From assembly GCA_021234155.1 (NCBI GenBank), contig JAJEKV010000030.1, forward strand, positions 10,852,525 through 10,916,524: a stretch of DNA of 64,000 nucleotides. Reading direction: 5' to 3'. Positions 60,244 to 64,000 of this stretch are shown here, in pieces. Position numbers and translations under genes: made by a program. Each line of letters starts with the position of its first letter. The first letter of the stretch is position 1. The stretch comes from Isoetes taiwanensis. Its lineage: Eukaryota; Streptophyta; Lycopodiopsida; Isoetales; Isoetaceae. The notes below the pieces were generated by a model, which saw only the letters and a program-made list of their open reading frames with translations, was not told the DNA's origin and ran no database searches.

Positions 60244-61640
60244 AAATCTTGCAGCAAGAAACAGAGATAGAACACTTCAATGTCCTTCCATTTTGGTCGA
60301 TGCTGGATCTGCGGGGACACATAAAACACAAATTAGGCAACGAAATTTGTAGAAACACCTGGGAGTGTAAAGATCCAAAAAATCCTGCCTAGTTGAATTG
60401 TTTTTTTTTTGTCATGTGCGACGCCAAGAACCCTACCCAGCATGAATATTGTGTCTCTACAAAATGCCCAGCATTATACAAAGTTGAACTAAGCTGCTAC
60501 TTGACATGTTGACCTAGTTCAACATAGCCATCCTCTCCTTGGGTAAAACCATCTTCTAAAAGAATGAAATGATTGCTTCTTGCTAGAAATACCCCTATGC
60601 TCTTTCTTTAGCTTAACAAATGGGTTGGCCTGGCTGTGCCAATGCCAGATGTAGAGTAGCTTAATTTTCATACTCAGTCTAATTGGTCACATACAACCTA
60701 CATATTAAGTCCTGAATATGGAGATGGCCTATTTCAAGCATGGTTCTCAAGAAATAAAGCCATATATTATCCAAACCTTTGAAACTTGCCGCCTTCATCT
60801 TATCCAAACTGCCACGTCACTTCACTGATTTAAGAAGTACAAACTTCATCTAAATTCTTGAGCAAAAATTGCTCTACCTGGTTAAGGAAAAGGATCTCTG
60901 AAGCTGCATAAGGCAGTGGTCCATTACGAGGCTTCGCAAGAGTTGATAAGGGTTGTAAAGAAAGTTGAACGAGAGATCATGCGTGTTGTTGCCACATTGA
61001 TCATAATGCTTGTTGTCGCCGCACCGATCATAATGTCCTTAATGTATTGATCAAGAACTAAGGATCCCTTGTTAAGACTATGAGAGCCGCATTTACAACT
61101 GTCTTGTAAACTAATAAACTCCGAGGCCTAAGACCTGCATAGCAAAAACAGATCGGACCTTTCTATCAAACTCTGCAAACGGATGCCATGTACTTATAAT
61201 ATTGTTAAAATTTGCCTCTCGATCCGGATTCTTGCAAACAAATTAGAATATCATGCTTTACAGTTTAGACGATTTAACAGCCAATCTTGATGGTGCTTCT
61301 GTACTTTGATATTCGAGTTTAGGGCATGCAAATGCCAGACAACTTGAATTCATGCCTTGAGCTGTATACACATCCCAATAACGTCGTGCCTGCAACCAAT
61401 CATTTAACACAAAGAGATAGGTAAATAAGAAAAGAAGCTTACCATAGCTGCAATTTGCATGCCATGGATGTGAATGATTCCTTCCAGACTTTAACAATGG
61501 ATCAAGGGAGACACGAGAAATATATCGTTACAGACTTCTACAAAAATTCAATGGTAGTACAAAGGAAATATGTCGCGCAGACACAAATTCAAAGCTCCAA
61601 AGACTCAAAGGGAACTCAATGGATTCTGAGAATGAAGGTG
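60244..61640. other. No recognised gene
   Basis: No convincing exon. The plus frame 61,455-61,733 is antisense to the TEL piece. Confidence 0.4.
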
Positions 61641-61649
61641 GTCCAAATG

Positions 61650-62250
61650 TACCTTGATTATGATCACCTGCGACTTCTAAACAGGCTAAAAATTGTGCCC
61701 ATATGGTTTTTCCACCCACCATGCCCTTTTTAGAGCTGACATCAAAAGGAAAGGCAGTCTTCCACTGTTGAATATGCAGCTGATTCATCTGAGATTGAAC
61801 TCTGTATTGATTTAGAAGATACTGGCGTTGAATATCATGTAATGCATCTTTTGCATGTCTAAGATCAAAATAATGCACTGTAATATATCCTTCAGCATGC
61901 CTTTCGAAATTTATGCCTCTAACAGGACCCCACTGTTCCATTTCGCAGCGTATTTGATCGGTAGAAAGATCTGCACAAATACCCATCAGCAAAATAGCTC
62001 GAGAGGCATGCTCCCTATGCTTATTAATATGATTGACATCATCGGCCGGACGTAAGACCTCACTTTCATCAACAAAATCAAATTATTGCCTGCCGTCAAG
62101 CCATTCTTCGGCCGGAGTTAAGACCTCACTTTCATCAACAAAATCAAATTATTGCCTGCCGTCAAGCCATTCTCGTGGAGTGCTTCCGGGGAACCAGAGG
62201 GGCCTCTCCGTGGTAGAAGCTGATCGCATTGGTACACAAGCAAGAGGCTT
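61650..62250 (-). pseudogene. TERMINAL EAR1-like / Mei2-like RNA-binding protein fragment
   Basis: The minus strand reads ASRAILLMGICADLSTDQIR, then CEMEQWGPVRGINFERHAEG, YITVHYFDLRHAKDALHDIQ and, after a spacer, GGKTIWAQFLACLEV and GDHNQGT. This is the first RRM and linker of plant TEL proteins, whose hallmarks are VTVHFFDLRHA, a Gln-rich helix and the xWAQF..NQGT link to RRM2. The similarity stops right after NQGT, where RRM2 should begin. Upstream, the N-terminal region contains a 66 bp tandem duplication whose two copies each carry a TAA (EWLDGRQ, stop, FDFVDESEVL). TEL/Mei2 proteins regulate meristem development through RNA binding. This is a broken, partial copy. Confidence 0.75.
62043..62174. 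repeat. 66 bp tandem duplication in the TEL fragment
   Basis: Two copies with period 66 bp share CTCACTTTCATCAACAAAAT and ATTATTGCCTGCCGTCAAGC, differing by a few bases at the joint. The period is 22 codons, so the frame is kept. The in-frame TAA exists in both copies and therefore probably predates the duplication. Confidence 0.9.
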
Positions 62251-62745
62251 ATAAAGTGTTAATTTTTCTTAGGGGCACCTAATTGAAGCACCATAGTTAG
62301 TGAGTTGCTCCCAAACATTTGTGATGCAAGACAACGATAAGAAAGGAGTCAAACTACGTCCAGAAACATAACCAAAACAAACAACAGCTATAGAAAAGCA
62401 AGCCACTTTTTCCAGCCACAAAGCTTTCTTTTAAACCTAGAGAAATATTTCATTCCAAAACCATAGCTTTCATGCTCACTTCTTTAGAGCAATAGCTAAA
62501 GGGTTAAAGAATTTGCTAAAAACTCTGCAAAATCAAACAGAAAAAAAAAGGTTAATCATGAGTAAATAAAAATAGCAACTGCAAAGGAAATAAACGTACC
62601 AGAACTTTGTATCTCGTGGTGTATATGAGTGTCATGTGTAAACTAGAAAGATGACGAAAGTCTCAACATTAGCCTTCATCTTCAAATTACTCAAGCTTAC
62701 AACAGTACATACACGAAAAAATTAGGAAGAAAACCGCTCTGGAGA

Positions 62746-64000
62746 TTATAAGCCCAGCAATACATAATATAATAATGTGATGGGAAAGGACACAAGCATT
62801 CCAAAAATGACCCTGCATATCAACAACACATATTAGAAGCAGGAAGGATATTATTTATGTCTATCAGGATCAAGTGATTAAGAGGGCAATGTAACAAACA
62901 TAAGCCATGCCATGCATTCATATGATGTGCAAATCAACGTCAAAGGATTGAAATTACATTATATAAACTTACGCAGTGCTTAGGACATCCGGATGCACAT
63001 TATACTTCTTTGCAAAAACAAAAGGAACGATCCATTGAGGCAACGCAGCCTGTTACACATGACAAATTAGAGTAAGCATATTATAACGCATAGCAAATCT
63101 AGACACATGCAAATTTCATTTCTTTACTTTCTTTCATGATAGAAGAGGCTACAATGCCACATTTTCAGCAAATTTGCCCCTTAACATATGATGCTTTGCA
63201 TTGACCTCAGAGTGAATAGATAACTATACCGCACTATCGGTGACATGTAAGTCAACTCCACGTAAACCAACCGCAATAGAGGATGCCACAAACCGCAGTC
63301 CCGGTGGACAAAAAACGGGCTGCCATTCCAAAATGGCAAGAGAGGTCCCACATGCCAGAAGCCTTTGCTGCAGGGCCATGAAGAGTCCTACAAAGCAATT
63401 AACCATAACCACAAATAAAAGACCTATTAGATCAGTATAACCAAGAGACCAAGCTTAAGAAACCAAACATAGTACACAAACCCACCAAGACTGAACATAG
63501 CCATTCCTAGGCCTGCACTTGACAATATCAAGATTGATTTTTCTACAATCGTAGGCATATTAACGCGCCATCCGCAAATCATAACGCTTTAAATCCAAAA
63601 TAAGAAAGCTGATTTAAAGTGTTCATGAGAAAAACTCAAGAACGCTGGTCTTACGATGTAAAAAGGTTTTCTCGCAAAACCATGTTGAAAATCAATTTCG
63701 CCATAACATTCTTTGGGAGGCATCTCATGTTTGTGATCCGAAGCCACATTGTTTTACCTGCTTAATCAATTGTGAGAACAACGCTATCCTGTTTATTAGC
63801 ACCAAGTCGGTCCCCAAATCCCTCGTGAGCTGGAGAAGCATTAGAACTCCAAACAAACATATAAAGATCTTTTCGATCATCACTCCTTTTTGGAGAACTG
63901 CGCAAATCTGCTTCCCTTTTGATAGGATGTTTAGGAGAGAGGTTATTCCCTTGATTTCCTGCCCAAACGTTATTGCCATCTATGCCAGAACCATCCCTCC
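62746..64000 (-). pseudogene. PIN-type auxin efflux carrier, C-terminal half (continues beyond window)
   Basis: Exons in minus order. The central loop end reads KDLYMFVWSSNASP (about 63,850), then a TAA, then KNVMAKLIFNMVLREN. Next is a piece reading WRVNMPTIVEKSILILSSAG and LGMAMFSLG, ending at 63,486. Exon 63,387 to about 63,230 starts GLFMALQQRLLACGTSLA, has two or three small frame breaks, then reads ASSIAVGLRGVDLHV. Exon 63,049-62,973 reads AALPQWIVPFVFAKKYNVHP. The last exon 62,812-62,746 reads VIFGMLVSFPITLLYYVLLG and ends with L and TAA. Donor and acceptor sites are intact at most borders and phases match PIN genes. PINs export auxin across membranes. Stops and frameshifts make this copy non-functional. 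The N-terminal half lies outside the window, if present. Confidence 0.88.

Overview
The window looks like repeat-rich land-plant nuclear DNA. The evidence is a chromodomain Ty3/gypsy retrotransposon, a Helitron, and broken pieces of plant-type genes with GT..AG introns: a sulfate transporter, a PIN auxin efflux carrier and a TERMINAL EAR1-like/Mei2-like RNA-binding protein. The amount of decayed repeat and the divergence of the gene pieces would suit a large-genome non-seed plant such as a fern. That is a guess from style, not a placement. I found no intact host gene, no tRNA or rRNA gene, no CRISPR array and nothing bacterial.

Layout. 1-7.5 kb: minus-strand chromovirus (gypsy) with a complete 3' LTR (6-1536), polypurine tract and a stop- and frameshift-broken gag-pol. 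7.6-9.45 kb: a decayed, unrecognised minus-strand protein of about 458 codons. 9.67-9.97 kb: a histone H3-like open frame without its tail and with an 11-residue internal deletion. 10.19-21.94 kb: an 11.75 kb segment bounded by inverted TA-rich termini that carry CCGTCGGATC-type palindromic blocks. It holds a two-exon sulfate-transporter fragment, a GAATCT satellite-like array and a long AT palindrome. 22-28.8 kb: no recognisable gene apart from small repeats. 28.95-44.55 kb: a second, 15.6 kb segment with related inverted ends. It contains another GAATCT array, a 2.4 kb direct duplication and a gypsy RNase H relic. 44.59-46.68 kb: the largest GAATCT-type array, in reverse orientation, ending in a fifth CCGTCGGATC/TA-rich end. 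49.1-55.2 kb: plus-strand decayed Helitron (zinc-finger/Rep and PIF1-like helicase) with internally duplicated AT-hook exons. 55.3-59.8 kb: AT tracts and an inverted copy of part of the 2.4 kb repeat. 59.8-64 kb: minus-strand fragments of an unknown membrane protein, TEL and PIN, lined up in one orientation.

How it fits together. The window is best read as nested mobile elements that have picked up host gene pieces with their introns. The most interesting candidate system is the family of large elements ending in TATATATACAATTATAT plus palindromic CCGTCGGATC/CCCCTTATTTGGGG blocks. At least four termini are visible. One copy joins directly to an AT microsatellite repeat that is also present elsewhere in the window, and one copy encloses a captured transporter fragment. 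I could not see a transposase for them, so their class and mobilisation are open.
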